DNA of 64,000 nucleotides from Symbiodinium natans (lineage: Eukaryota; Sar; Dinophyceae; Suessiales; Symbiodiniaceae). The stretch spans positions 1-64,000 of the forward strand of contig CAJNDS010002128.1 of assembly GCA_905221605.1 (NCBI GenBank). Reading direction: 5' to 3'. Positions 9,292 to 21,059 of this stretch are shown piece after piece (position 1 is the stretch's first letter; each line of letters begins with the position of its first letter). A program made the position numbers and the translations under genes. The notes under the pieces were generated by a model that saw only the letters and a list, made by a program, of their open reading frames with translations, searched no databases and was not told where the DNA came from.

Positions 9292-9473
9292 CTTATGGCA
9301 GCGATAGATCTGCAGATCGCAATGCTCTGCGGCAGCTGCGCTCACGGACACATCTTTTGCTGGAGGCGCTCACAGCTCTCAGAAGAGTAAAAGCTCAAGG
9401 GATCCACTAATGGCCGCGGTCCGAAGAGGAGTCAAGCACCGAAGCTCAAGCAATGCGAAGCTTCAAATTCACA
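9292..9473 (-). repeat. 5' LTR of the Copia element
   Basis: Identical 182-bp copy of 834-1015. It should carry the element promoter. No TATA box is obvious in element orientation, in keeping with TATA-poor dinoflagellate promoters. Confidence 0.96.
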
Positions 9474-9478
9474 GTATG
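9474..9478. repeat. Target-site duplication, right copy
   Basis: GTATG adjoining the 5' LTR, equal to 828-832. Confidence 0.75.
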
Positions 9479-12400
9479 ACCGATCGAGAAGGCTGTTGCC
9501 GGCTTCTTCCGAAACTCCACCAGGCATTTGGTATGTAATGCTAATCGTGTACCACGCCTTGCCACCTGTGGACAGCATGCTAGGACGCCAGGAGGACCCT
9601 ATCAAGACTGCTGCTACTTCAGAGCAGTTTCATGTGAAATTTGATCCGGTATCTAGACGCGCGACGCAGGGTCTCCGAAAGGTGCCACCAATTTTGGACG
9701 CCGCAGACTTTCACCGGTGGCTCGAGGATCACGGCTCACACTGCAAAATCATCAAAGCCAAACAAACCTTTTCCGTTTGGAAAACCGAAAAACATGATCC
9801 ACGTGACCCACTACCCGATTCGGAACTGCCTGGCAAGCTGTCAGGTTACTTCATGAGACAGGCGCAAAGCAATCGTCTACGTCCGCCTCCAAGATCGAAA
9901 CTCGTCGCAGCCAGGGAGTGCCTCAGCAGACCAAGATCAAGACTCGCTCAGGACTTGTGCATTTGCCATGACTTGCCGAATAACTTAATACTTGTTAAGT
10001 CCCGGCCTGGCATCTCTGCCTCCCCCATGGCCTGGAACAAGCAAACAGCTTCTCGGGAACGTCCAATTTTGTGAAACCGTTGAAATGCACAAACTGGTGG
10101 GCCTGTTCAAGCTGCTCCGACGTCCTATACCCTGCGGCGTTGCAATGCTGGAGGAAGGCCTCCAGAAAAAAACACGAGCATCAACTCATCTCAATTTGAA
10201 GATGTGAACCGAGAGGTGCAAAAAAATCGAGCCTCCACAGCTTCCGCCAAAGGACCAAGTCGCAAAGCCTGCACACGACTGTCAGACACCCACACCCTCT
10301 GCAGGTACCCGAGGTTGCACCACTTTGCACCATGTTGCTACCATTGCAAACCCACTTCAAGCAACTTCCAGCAACTTCAAGCCTGCTTTGGCTTGGAGGC
10401 TACTGACTTGTCGGACTTCTCGCGTGTCCGAAACCAATGCAGGGCGGCCTCCTCCTGCCAGGCTTCAGAGAAAGCCGGAAGGCCAGCAGAGAGTGCTCTT
10501 AGCAACTGCAAGGGCTAAAGGCTTTCAAAGGCTTCACCGTCTCACCCCTTCAGCTCTGAGTGGGCATCAGAAGCTGTCGAGAACACAAGGAGTTGCTGCA
10601 AGCCACCTCATGCCAAGTCGGGCAAGACTAACACCGGTCCTCGTAGATGCATCCGTCGCTGAGTAAAAGAGGGCTCGTGATTGGACTGGATGTCAGTGGA
10701 CCTCAGCTTTCTATCGACAGGTTCAACATCCGTGGCCTAGCAGTGGCAATTACCCACCAAGGTCCAGACAAGTGTACATGCTACCGGCATCAGTCAAAGC
10801 CGTCTCGAGCTCACACCCACCTTGGTGAATGAAACGCAGCGCAAGAGCCATCTGCCGCGTGAAGGCAACGCTCCGCAGAGCTTTTCATTTCGTTTTCTCT
10901 TTTGGTGTTGACGAAAATTTTGCGAGCGCTTCGTTGCCAGCTTTGGAAGTGTTAGCTCATTCAAGAACCCTGGCGGCTGTGCTGCAAGCCGCCTCGATGC
11001 CCTATGTTGTTGTGCATGTTGTGACCTAAAACTGCTCTCAGTCGCCCGCGGGCAGTCCACAGCTTCGACAGGCTTCTGCCAATCAAATCTGGTGCAAAAT
11101 GGGCCGCAACATCTATCCTTAGGCAAAGAGGCCAAGCACTCATGTGAAAAAGCCTGACTGCATCTGATCCACCAAGATTCATAGAAACGTCACTGCGCAA
11201 CGGCGCCATGGCAAATCCTCGGCTTCAGGCTTTGTCTCACGTCTTGGGCTAGGGATAGCTGACACACGTACAGTTACATGCCGTTGCTACGCAAGGGGGC
11301 ACCTAAGAAAGCCTCTCGAACCAGCTCAGCTGCACAATGGCTCACATGAGTACATGCAAAAGAGGATGTCGCAGCGGCTTAGGTGTCGACACGAGCTACG
11401 CAAGGCAAGCACCACAGTGATTATTGTTTGTGTCGATGGCGCGGTCACTTGAGCGCTCACTTGCCAGCGCTGATCAGTCATGTGATGGGCACAAAATGGC
11501 ATGACAAGGAGTCGACAACTGTTGAGCAATACTGAACAGTACTGAATTGTACTAAGCGTGCTGAGGACTCCCGTAAACTGCTGTAAAACTCAGTTCTTGC
11601 TTCCAGACACGTACAATTCGGCTTAATCGTGCCCTCCACATGCATCAGCACACAAGGCCTTTGGCCTATTTTCACACGCTGCAAGGAGATCTCGCAGGAG
11701 GGGCACGACATGCCTTGTCAGTTTGCTGCCGGCCTGGGTTGCGGGCACGGTGTTCGACATGTAAAGTGTAGAGCCCTTGTTCAAGTCGGGGACAAGAAAC
11801 CTCAACTGTCGAAGCAATGGGTTGGCGTTCTTTCTATTGGATGTTCAAAATATGTACCACTGGCACAACCTTGACGTAAGACCAGCACTTCCTGTACTCC
11901 TTATGGTTTAGGGTACCAAATCAGAAAGGGGCCATGATTTAGATAAGTGCCCATTCTGCAATCAGCTAGTGCCATCACGTACATGACCAATTCGACTTGC
12001 CTTCTGGCGTCGAGGCGCAGAACTTCGGCAGCTCTCCGTCTGCCAGCGTATCATGCATGACGTGGATTTCGGTTGGCAAGCTTGGAAGTCACAACTCGAT
12101 GGTTGGTGGTGCGACAGGTGGGAGACACATCTCTTGCAAGCGCCTGCTCCTTGGAAGTAGACGTGCACGTGCCACACCTTCAGCTGACGGAGCTGTTAAG
12201 AGCCACCTTCCTTACCATGCCACAAACCGCTGAACTTCAAAGAGACCATGGACGATGCACCCCAAAACCTGTTCCTGGGAACGGGGTCCATTGGCAAAGG
12301 CCTGGACATTGACTCAAGCCCAGGTTTCTACGACGCCCGGGAAAACTTTACAAATGGTCCCACTTGGGCTCCCAAGACATGGGGTCGGCAAGCTAGCTCC

Positions 12401-13720
12401 ATAAGTTATCGAGCTACGCAGTCTATCCCACGCAGTCTGTGAACCACGCGTCGATTGTCCGCATCTGACGATTATCGTCGTAGTTCCAAGCCTTGTGAAG
12501 GCGACACTCCCAGCGAGATTCCCATGAGGTCAAAAACAGCTGAGATACGCACGGTGACGTTATGAGGCTGTCTGGCATGCAGCCATCCCTCCCCATGATG
12601 GAATTTTGGCGGGCAACTTGTAGCGACAATGCCCTTTCAATTCTAGCCTGTATGTAAAGGCAAAGATCGTCGTGCTCCATGGCATTCCTGACAGGATCAC
12701 ATTCACTGCCCACTCTACATCGATCAGTCAACATTTGACATGTGCAACATTTGCAAGGTCTGATGCCTCGACCAAATCGTCCAATGTTCCATCCCGGGCG
12801 GCAAGGCATAACTTAAACAACATGCATGTTGCACATCAGGAGATGCCATGGGGCACGCACTCGAAACAGTGGCTAAAGCAGCCAGGGTGCGGGAACATGT
12901 TCCGCTCCAGAAGAACGTCACGCCTTAGTGCGATAAAACACTTGCGATGCCACATCATACAGCCTGGCAGCCTGAACTGATGGTTAACATTGTCAACAAG
13001 TCGGCAACTGAAACTCAACCAGAGCCAGAAAGTCTGTGCGTGGACATTGCGCTACCATCATGATCTGCGGATGGATGGATGCCTTCCACACCACTGCAGG
13101 CTCCCTGTGCGTTTTTTAAGATCACATTTGTCACACTCTTTGCATCATGGGGCTATTGGGGCTCAAAGGTTTTCAAAGGTTATTGCTGGGACGCGGTTTG
13201 GTCCCTTCACCGGCTCGATTGACATGTTGCACGGATGGTTCGCCTCGGGCCGACCCTGAACTGACAAGGAAGGAGAACTGTCAGTCGAGGGGCTCCTATC
13301 CCGATTGCTATGAGTCGGCCCAGAGGGTGGCATAGGCGGTTTGTGAGCTAGAAATGTCCTCATCCTTGGCATTTTCACCCCTGAAGTGTGGAACAGGGAT
13401 AGCCTTGCGCGCAGGCGATCGGACTATGTATAACTGAGGCGGCGTTCATTCTGGTCAGGCCACCTCTGGGTCGACTGCGAAGCCTAAAATGATGCTGCTC
13501 ACGTCTGGTATCACATGCTGTTTGAGCTCGAGCTTTCATTCCTACTGCTCCAAAGGAGTTTTATCTCGGAACATATTTGCTGAGTACAACCGTAGAAGGG
13601 GGTGATCATGACACGTTCACATCCTCACACCTCGCACAAGACGCCTAAACCATGCTGAGAGCCAACCCTGCCAAGACCTCCTCCAACACATACTTCTCGC
13701 GATCTCCTTGCGTGCTGAAC
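9479..13720. other. Intergenic/intronic stretch without recognised gene
   Basis: No domain, no clear exon chain and no long repeat is visible. A 192-codon plus-strand ORF at 9496-10074 has no recognisable motif and no support. Minus-strand frames here are short and not protein-like. Confidence 0.5.
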
Positions 13721-13731
13721 TCAAAGGCAAA

Positions 13732-13820
13732 GGGAGATGGAGGGAGGGAGATGGAGCGAGAGAGAGAGAGAGGAAAAAAAAGGAAGAAACAAAGAAAGAA
13801 AAAAGAAAAAAAAAAACAAT
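13732..13820. repeat. Homopurine tract with (GA)n and A-rich runs
   Basis: About 90 nt of almost pure purine on the plus strand (GGAGGGAGAT, GAGAGAGAG, then AAGAAA runs). It could form triplex DNA, and on the minus strand it would serve as a polypyrimidine stretch downstream of a candidate exon. Confidence 0.8.
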
Positions 13821-13839
13821 GAAATGAAGTACTTCAGGC

Positions 13840-14152
13840 AGGCATGGAATTCTTTAACTGCATCGATAAGTCCTCGGTATGTGTCATCCATCCATTTCAG
13901 CCTCCGGGACAACTTCATGATGCTTCACGTTCGCTGCATCACTACATGAGTACGCATGCGCCTCGCACTCTTTGCCTTCATCACTTCGTCGTTTCGTTTC
14001 CACGGACTGGCACAAGCCCCATGTGCTTCCGCAATAGGTTTTGAACTACCAGGCGGGATGACCCAATGCGAATAGTCCTGAGCGAAAAGAACTGCAACCA
14101 GGCGGCGGACTTGTGAGAGACTCTTGAGACACTCGAAAGAGTCCGTGGACAT
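13840..14152 (-). CDS. Candidate exons of an unidentified gene
   Basis: Two adjacent minus-strand segments read like real protein. 14152..13925 includes FECLKSLSQVRRLVAVLFAQ and DEVMKAKSARRMRTHVV. 13911..13840 includes LKWMDDTYRGLIDAVKEFH before running into the homopurine tract. Their frames differ, so an intron near 13925 would be needed. No family is recognised. Confidence 0.3.
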
Positions 14153-14699
14153 GGAGTCCTTCGTGAGCCTGGTGTCGGAGACGGGGGCCGTGCTCCGGGA
14201 GGTGCCTCAAAATACGAGTTACTCAGCACAATCGTGGTACGATCTCGGCACAAACAAACGTCACTCCCACAGTGAATCCACATGCTCGCATGCCACTACA
14301 CAGCAATCACAGCACTACTAGACCCTCTGCCTCGCCATAGTTGGGTTCGCCAGGACGCACTGTTGCTCGGCTCCTTGTGCATACTCGTGAATGCAAGGCT
14401 CTCGCTGATCTCGCTGATCTCGCTGCTTTTGTACATGACAGATATGACGACAGCATGGCCTGGGCGCAGGATACAAGTAGAGGTCCTGCAGGACAGCGCA
14501 AAGCCAAGCTGTGTCCACACTTCACGAGCAGTAGATGTCCGTCCTCTTGCGCCCGAAGAAGTTCATCTCCGTTCGGGTCCTCAGCAACAGGCAGCAGCCA
14601 TGTCACCCCATGTCGCCAAGCTTTGTAAAGTCTTAGTACAGCACCCAGTTTTGCAGCCTTTCAGCCACGTCCACAGTCGAGCGAAGCTCCTGAAGAACA

Positions 14700-14805
14700 G
14701 CTCATGCACTGAATGTTGAACCATCCTCTGCCCCCTGAACAGATCCTCGAAGCTGGCTTGCATGACCTTGCCCTTGTCAATAATGATGTTTTCCGGGCAC
14801 CACCT
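14700..14805 (-). CDS. Candidate exon, unidentified protein
   Basis: Minus-strand reading WCPENIIIDKGKVMQASFED with continuation LFRGQ follows a pyrimidine-rich AG acceptor near 14806. Composition is protein-like and hydrophilic. No domain is recognised and downstream exons are not resolved. Confidence 0.25.
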
Positions 14806-15850
14806 GGGAGCAACACAGCAACACAAAACATTCGCGATAAGTAAAGACTCATGGAAAGACATGCACGGGCATTTGCAAGCAAGACCGGCGCTGCCCGCGT
14901 GACTTTGCACGATCCCGGTTGCGCAGCAACGCAATCTGCAACCAGAACGGTCATATTCTGTCACATTTGTCCGATCCCACTACATCCCGGATACGGATCG
15001 ATTCAACAGAGCTCTTCACGCGGTGCACCTCCACTGGCACGTCGACCCAAAGCAGTTGAGTCCGGTAGCCTGTGGAAATCTGTGGAAGTGGCCAGAGGGG
15101 CTTGCTGCGCCATCGAGTCGCCATGCGGTTCAAAAGCACTGAATTTCATCGGCCGCACATTGTTGCATGGTGCCCCTCGCCTGCATCACGAGCACTCTCT
15201 AGTCGTCGGGCCAGCCACTGCCTTATGGCTGCAAAGATTTCAATGCAGATTTCTGCCGGCGATTCTGCCATTCGGATAGTGGTGAGGCAGATTCTTTTCC
15301 AGCTCAACTCGGATGGCGTCTGTTCGAGATCTTCGTGGTTTTTCAGACGAGCTCCACATTCCAGCACATTACAAGGATATTGCAAGCAGGTAGGTTGGTG
15401 CACAAGGATGCAACCACTGTTTAAATCTGCAGTTAGCAAGCCTCCGCTTGGATTGGCCTTTGGCATTTTGGGCCTAAGCTGCGATTTTTAACATGATTGA
15501 CTACACCGGCACATGATGGGCATTGGTTGAGATCTGTTGAAAGTAGCCAGATGTTAGCTGGCTTGTGCTGTCCCAGTGCTTTCCTTGGTCCTTGGCATGG
15601 TCTGGCATGTGTGGCTTTAAATTTCAACACTGAGGTCGTAGCTGGGATTGTCTTAGCTTGGGGTCAGTTGTCCTTCGCACTACATTTTGGAAGATGTTAC
15701 CAATAGAAGTCTGGTGGAATCTCTGAGGATGTGCAAAAGATGGGCACAACAAAACAAAACACAGCCAGCTGCTAAACTTCAGGGGCCAGGCGAGTTCGAG
15801 CCAGAAGAGTCGAAGAGAACATTCCGCCTCCTGAGAGCAGTGTCGAAAAG

Positions 15851-15957
15851 ACACACACACACATACGTAGAGAGAGAGAGAGAGTGAGAGCGAGAGCGAG
15901 AGCGAGAGCGAGAGCGAGAGCGAGAGCGAGAGCGAGAGCGAGAGCGAGAGCGAGAGC
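15851..15957. repeat. Compound microsatellite (AC)n-(AG)n-(GAGAGC)n
   Basis: A short AC run and an AG run pass into about eleven GAGAGC hexamers. Apparent Arg-Ala or Ser-Leu repeat ORFs on both strands are artefacts of this tract. Confidence 0.97.
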
Positions 15958-16200
15958 GTCGCCCTCAAGTGCCTTCAGCGACTGCCTAGCTCTGCTTTTC
16001 ATCAGAGCATCTATGGCGGGAAAGCCCTTCAAGAAACGAAATGACTTTTGCAATCATGGATTAAAGAACTGCCAAGACCTTTCCTCGTCAAAGCCTGAAA
16101 CCACCAGCCGCCCCGTGATCGCCCATGGCCCATGACCACGCTAACCCACAGAGGAGGTGCCAGTCGCTGCTAGTTGAACAACCATCTATGCCTACGCGTG

Positions 16201-16680
16201 TTACCGAACTGGCCGAGAATTGCCCAACTGGTAGCCAGCACTTCTCAACACTCCCCACTCCATCCAAATCCCCGTCCTTGAATCTTTGAGCGCATCCTCA
16301 AACGCGTCCACAGAACGGCGGACCTTGCTCTGATGGGAATTGGACCGACAGACCCTTCGAAAATCTCTAGAACAAGTTTCTGTCACCAACTTCTATGAGC
16401 GAACGACGCTCCAACGGTGAACCTCGGTGTCAGTCTCCTGGCTGAGGTCCGCTGCACGACAACAATGACTCAATGGCCCCAATGGCAGACATGACCTATG
16501 TCGAGCCAAGTCCTCACTCATGTTGCTGGAGTAATTCTTGTGAAAGCGCTTCAGCTGGTCGGGCTCTACATTAACCTGCAGCTTCATGCCATTTCATGCC
16601 CGACTCTCGGCCAGCACTGAATCCACTGGGGCATATGCATAAAACTCTTCACTCATCCTGTCTCGCTTGACCTTCAGCAG
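16201..16680 (-). CDS. Candidate multi-exon gene, unidentified
   Basis: Three protein-like segments follow one another on the minus strand. A short ATG-started reading at about 16659-16600 begins MSEEFYAYAPVDSVLAESRA. Next is 16575-16500 (NVEPDQLKRFHKNYSSNMSE). Last is 16340-16220 (SVDAFEDALKDSRTGIWMEW). The first gap is only 24 nt, too short for a normal intron, so the model is incomplete or partly wrong. No family is recognised. Confidence 0.3.
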
Positions 16681-17855
16681 TCAACACTGCCAAGACAAGG
16701 AACACCCCGAACCTCAGCAGGTCGAATCTTGAGACTCCTGGCCGTTGACTTTCCTGCCCCGGGCCTTGGATGTGGTTGAGGCTGAGCCCAGCAAAACCCA
16801 ACAGCATCCATTCTTGGGCGCATTCGCAAAGAAGCTGATCAACACTCAGCAACACTGAGCCACACGCAATCCCATCAGGAATAGGGCCTTGGGCTGGCCT
16901 GTCACAGATTTGACTGTGGCAAAGGCGCGCCTTCTCGCGTACACGTACATGTATTCCGATATGTATGTACGAACATACTACATGCGCAAACACTACATTG
17001 CAACGTTGCGTTGCATTGCATTACATTACTAAAAGGGCAAGCCGAGGTCAACGAAAGCTAGTGGAAAACTGAGCTGCTAGCTCACGCAGAAAGGGAGGCT
17101 TCCGGCATCAACCCTCTGGGGATGGGAAACCGGTAACGACCACAGCGCAGGTTAGGTAGGTACCCTCCTTTCAGTCATCTCCTGAAAGATCCTTTCCCTG
17201 TGGCATTCTGCCATCGTTTGGGTCTGGCAGAACAAACCTTTAATTTCAGCAACTTCACCCTGAACACTAAAACCGAAACCCTAGACCCCATTCCCTAATC
17301 ATACTCTTCAGAACCCACTGTTTGTCGCTGCCGGGGCTCGTGCAGTCGCTGTGTCCTTAAGTTCCCACTTCTCGACAATATCCACAAAGCAAACACCCAA
17401 CGGTGCATTTACGTAGGACAAGAGTGGCGCACGTGCCTTTGTGTTCTCAGACAGCTCTTGCAGGAACATGTGCGAAGATTGCCAAACACGGTTTCTCTAT
17501 TATCATACCTTTGTCGCACCTGCTTGCAGAGAGAGGGGACTGTCGCGGACAGGGGTTGAGCGGCTTTGTTGCAAGCCCTAGGCCCTAGGTTGCAGAAGGA
17601 ACCCGGGGGCATGTCGCTGCACATGCCTGCACAAGCCGCACGCGCATGACAAAGGTTGATGCGGACTCTGCTCAAGAGCACGTCATCATTGCACGGAACC
17701 TGATGTTCCCAAGCCCCTAAGCCTCGAACAAGAGCCCCGAAGCAAACCCCTGCCATCTCGAGCCGAAACCGGGGTTTTGGTTTTTCGTCAGATTTGCCAA
17801 AAGAGACCAAATCCCCAATCTCGAGCCGAACAAAGGGTCTAGTTGGCATAACATT

Positions 17856-17950
17856 AAAAAAAAAATATATATATATATACATACGTATGTGTATATACAT
17901 ATATGTTTATATCATATATATATATATATATATGCTACCCCCCCCCTCCA
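17856..17950. repeat. (AT)n microsatellite followed by C run
   Basis: Poly-A, alternating TA with TACGTA interruptions, then a run of about nine C. A second short TA run lies at 20877-20896 and a third near 20977-20990, also next to G or C homopolymers. Confidence 0.95.
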
Positions 17951-19036
17951 AAACCTACCGTTTTCTAATTTTCTACACTTGCGTGACATCAAAACGCTTT
18001 AAAGATGAGACCGACTCCCTAAATCCTTTGACCTTATTCACACAATTTTCTGTTGCATAAACCCTCTTCCCAAAATCCTGCTCGCTAAATCCGAAAGCAC
18101 GGGATTCCTACATCGTATTCCCTAAATCATATTCCCCCAGTCCCTAAATCTGGGGCGGGCGGGGGGGGGGTGGGTCACTAAATGGCTCACTAAATCTTCT
18201 CGCTAAATCCTAAAGGGTGGGATCCCTAAATCATATTCCCATGATTTTACTCCCTAAGTCTTTTCCCAAAGCCCTAAAGAGGGAAGTCTTGAAATTCTGA
18301 AGAGGAGAGCCTCTGAATTCTAAAAGATAATCACTACCTCCATTACGGGGGTTTCCGTATGGGGAAATACCGCCACAGTGAATGAATTTTTTCCGGGGGT
18401 GTTCAAAAATCTGTCTGCAGGCTTCGTTTTTGATTGCTGAGCTGCAGTCTGGATCGGCGAAACTACAATACATTCCTATTGTGCTTAATAGAGAATGCAT
18501 ACATTGCCATGGTCTCATTATTGCAGTGCCCTGCCTTTCTTATTGCGGTGGGGGGTCCCACCAATTAAACAGATGCTCGGATAAAATCTTATCGGGATCC
18601 CTAGATCTGGTTCCCTGAAATTAACTCCCTAAGGCCTAAAGGTGGGGGGCGGGGGAGGGGGGCTAAACCCTAAAGAGGAGATCCCCTAAATCCTAAAAAG
18701 CATTCCTTAGTTTTACTTTCTAAATCCTGTTGCTTAAGCCCTAAAGAGGGGTGTCCTAAAGAGGGGGATCCTTACTATAAATCTTAAAGACGAGCCTCTC
18801 CGTCTACATCATAAAACAAAGAACCTTACTCAGTAGATCTTATCGCTAAAGTCAACAAAGAAGGATCCCTCAATCTTATCCCTTAATTTCACTCCCTAAA
18901 TCATATTGGGGAAGAGGGGTGGGAGGGAGTCACCAAATCCTAAAGAGGGAATCTTAAGTAGCCTTAAATCCCCAAAAATGAGACCCCCCCCTAACTCACA
19001 CAAAAGCCAACCTTACTCAATAAATCTTCTCGCTAA

Positions 19037-19052
19037 CGCTAAAGCTTTAGCG
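19037..19052. repeat. Perfect 16-bp palindrome at a repeat inversion point
   Basis: CGCTAAAGCTTTAGCG is self-complementary. To its left the telomere-like units read CTAAA, to its right they read TTTAG, so it marks a head-to-head switch. Confidence 0.85.
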
Positions 19053-19186
19053 ATAAGATTTGCGCCCCCTTAGAAAATAGGATTTGGGGACTAAGCTTTG
19101 GGATGCTCCCCACTTCAATGCCTATTCCCTAAATCCTTCTCGCTAAGTCCTAAAGAGCGGGCTCCCCTATAATGATGAAATATGTC

Positions 19187-19227
19187 CGATTCAAATTTGA
19201 ATCGGCCGATTCAGTTTTGAATCGGCC
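19187..19227. repeat. Nested palindromes (GATTCAAATTTGAATC and GGCC-flanked hairpin)
   Basis: GATTCAAATTTGAATC is a perfect 16-bp palindrome. It is followed by GGCCGATTCA, a short TTTT loop and GAATCGGCC, a second hairpin sharing the same arm. Confidence 0.85.
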
Positions 19228-20403
19228 CTCAAATTAAAGGTTGAAGTCGTCGTAGTGTTGCAATACTCACATGCATATTCATACTGTGTATTGGCTTTAT
19301 ATGTAGGTATGAGTTGGTACGTAATCTGTGTACTCACTCAATCTCCAACGCAACAAATTTGCTTATAAGGACTTAATTTGCTTCTAAATAGAAGGGGAGA
19401 GGGCGCCAGGGGTCGGTCTTCCAAAATAAGTAGGACCAAAAAACACTCCCCACCACACCCCCCCACTCCCCTCCACTTCACTCCACTGCGTGTTCTGGGT
19501 TTGTTTAAGGGTATTGTCAGGGCTTATTCTCCAAAACCCTATCGATCCAGGGTTTAGGATTCTAACGAGAAGCCCCAAAACCCCAAGCCTATAGGGTTAA
19601 GCAATTTAACCTCAACCCTTAATCTTTAAACACCCTATAGGGTTACGGTTTAAAGGTTTAGGATTTGAATTTCAGACATGTAAACCTTGACCTACAATTC
19701 AACGGAAACACGAAACCTTTAACCCTTGCAGGGTTAAGGTTTAAAGGTATAGGGTTTAAGACATGGGCACTCTAAACCCCTATCGATCCAGGATTTAGAG
19801 TTTTAAAGAAAAGCCCCGAAACCCTATAGGATTAAACAAATAAGCCCAATTCTTTAACCTTTAAACCCTGTAGGATTAAGATTTAAAGGTTTAGGGCTTA
19901 AGATATAGGCATTTAAATCTTGACCTGCAAATACACCGAAACCCTTAAACTTTAAGCGTTAGTTCAAGGTCTAGAATTTAAGATATATGTATTTAAACCT
20001 TGACGTGTAATTAAACGAAACTTGCAACCTGGAAACTTTATAGGGTTAAGGTTTAAAGGTTTAGGGTTTAAGATATATGATTTTGAACCTAAGCCTGCAA
20101 TTAAGTTGAAACACATAACCTTTAAACCCTATAGGGTTAAGATTTAAAGGTCCCGGGCTTAGCGTTTTATAGAGAAGCCCCAAAACCCATATAGGATTAC
20201 AATTACCCTAAACGCGCACGCAACCTTCATGTTGACGGCCGACATGAGGAGTATGCTATGGCTGGAAACTGCGCGTTTATAGCCCAAGCTGCGCGTCGAA
20301 ATTGTGCACATATAATGGAACCACTTTCAATGCTTCAATATATAATACCATGGCCTAGAGTTTTGTAAGATGTTTTTTAACCATAAGAAAAATCTTCAGG
20401 ACC

Positions 20404-20832
20404 GGGCGTTTTAAAACTCCTTGCTTAGCCACAAGAGGAGTTTTAAAACTCCTGCCACCGAAGATTGAAGATTGAAGATGTCTCAGGACTCTTTGTGGGA
20501 ATCTTCAATCTCAAGTAGTCGGGGCCGGGAGTTTTAAAACTCCTTGCTTAGCCACAAGAGGAGTTTTAAAACTCATGCCGCCGAAGATTGAAGATTGAAG
20601 ATTCCTGGAAAGAGTTCTGGAGAATCTTCAATCTTCAATCTTCGGGGCCACGAGTTTTAAAACTCCTTGCTTAGCCACAAGAGGAGTTTTAAAACTCCCT
20701 GCCCCTAAGATTGAAGATTGAAGATTCCTGGAAAGAGTTCTGGGGAATCTTCAATCTTCAATCTTCGGGGCCACGAGTTTTAAAACTCCTTGCTTAGCCA
20801 CAAGAAGAGTTTTAAAACTCCTGGCCCTGGAG
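20404..20832. repeat. 123-bp tandem hairpin satellite, about 3.5 copies
   Basis: GTTTTAAAACTC starts at 20408, 20531, 20654 and 20777, a constant 123-bp period. Each unit holds two copies of the 14-bp palindrome GAGTTTTAAAACTC (or a near variant) around TTGCTTAGCCACAAG. It also holds a second hairpin, whose GAAGATT trimers are mirrored as AATCTTC trimers across a loop of about 20 nt. All units are in the same orientation. The last two spacers are nearly identical (CCTGGAAAGAGTTCTGG), the first diverged. Confidence 0.96.
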
Positions 20833-21059
20833 ATTTTTTATTGGAGTCTCTAAGTATTTAATATTTCGTATCGGATGTATATATATATATATATACATCC
20901 GGCTTCGAATATCATAAACATAACGTCTCGACATAGAAAAGGGTATGAAAAGGTAGGTTTTGAGGGGGGGGGTACCATATATATATATATCTTAAAAGCA
21001 AACCAAGCTTGGGAAAGCTGGGGTTTTGCTTTCGGTCTCTTTTTGGCATGGTTTTTGGC

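Larger units (their letters stand above)
833..9473 (-). mobile_element. Near-intact Ty1/Copia LTR retrotransposon
   Basis: Two identical 182-bp direct repeats flank an internal region with domain order gag - protease - integrase - reverse transcriptase - RNase H, which defines Copia/Ty1 elements. GTATG occurs at 828-832 and again at 9474-9478, a 5-bp target-site duplication. The left terminal base (833, T) has no matching base next to the other LTR (9291, A), so the exact element edge is ambiguous by 1 nt. Identical LTRs and about 2,400 uninterrupted pol codons indicate a very recent insertion. It lies in the same orientation as the host exons on its left. The single defect is the gag-to-pol frame change at about 8210. 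Confidence 0.96.
17250..20200. repeat. AT-rich domain of degenerate telomere-like repeats
   Basis: Dense variants of CCCTAAA and TTTAGGG: CCCTAAATC and CGCTAAATCC at 18.0-19.2 kb, and GGTTTAAAGGTTTAGGG with ACCCTATAGGG at 19.5-20.2 kb. Orientation flips more than once, as at the palindrome near 19045. The region is visibly richer in A/T than the rest of the window. No exon is supported here. Longer repeated phrases (for example AGAAGCCCCAAAACCC at 19571, AAAGCCCCGAAACCC at 19813, AGAAGCCCCAAAACCC at 20173) show a higher-order unit of a few hundred bp. Confidence 0.8.

Noticed and set aside
9496-10074. 192-codon plus-strand ORF
   Set aside because: No motif and no splice context. A frame of this length is possible by chance in 64 kb, and it opposes the strand of all supported genes.
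15772-16135. Arg-Ala and Ser-Leu repeat proteins
   Set aside because: Artefacts of the GAGAGC/AG microsatellite read in different frames.
20404-20832. CRISPR array
   Set aside because: Repeats are palindromic satellite units of 123 bp in a eukaryotic context. Spacers are repeats themselves and no cas genes exist.
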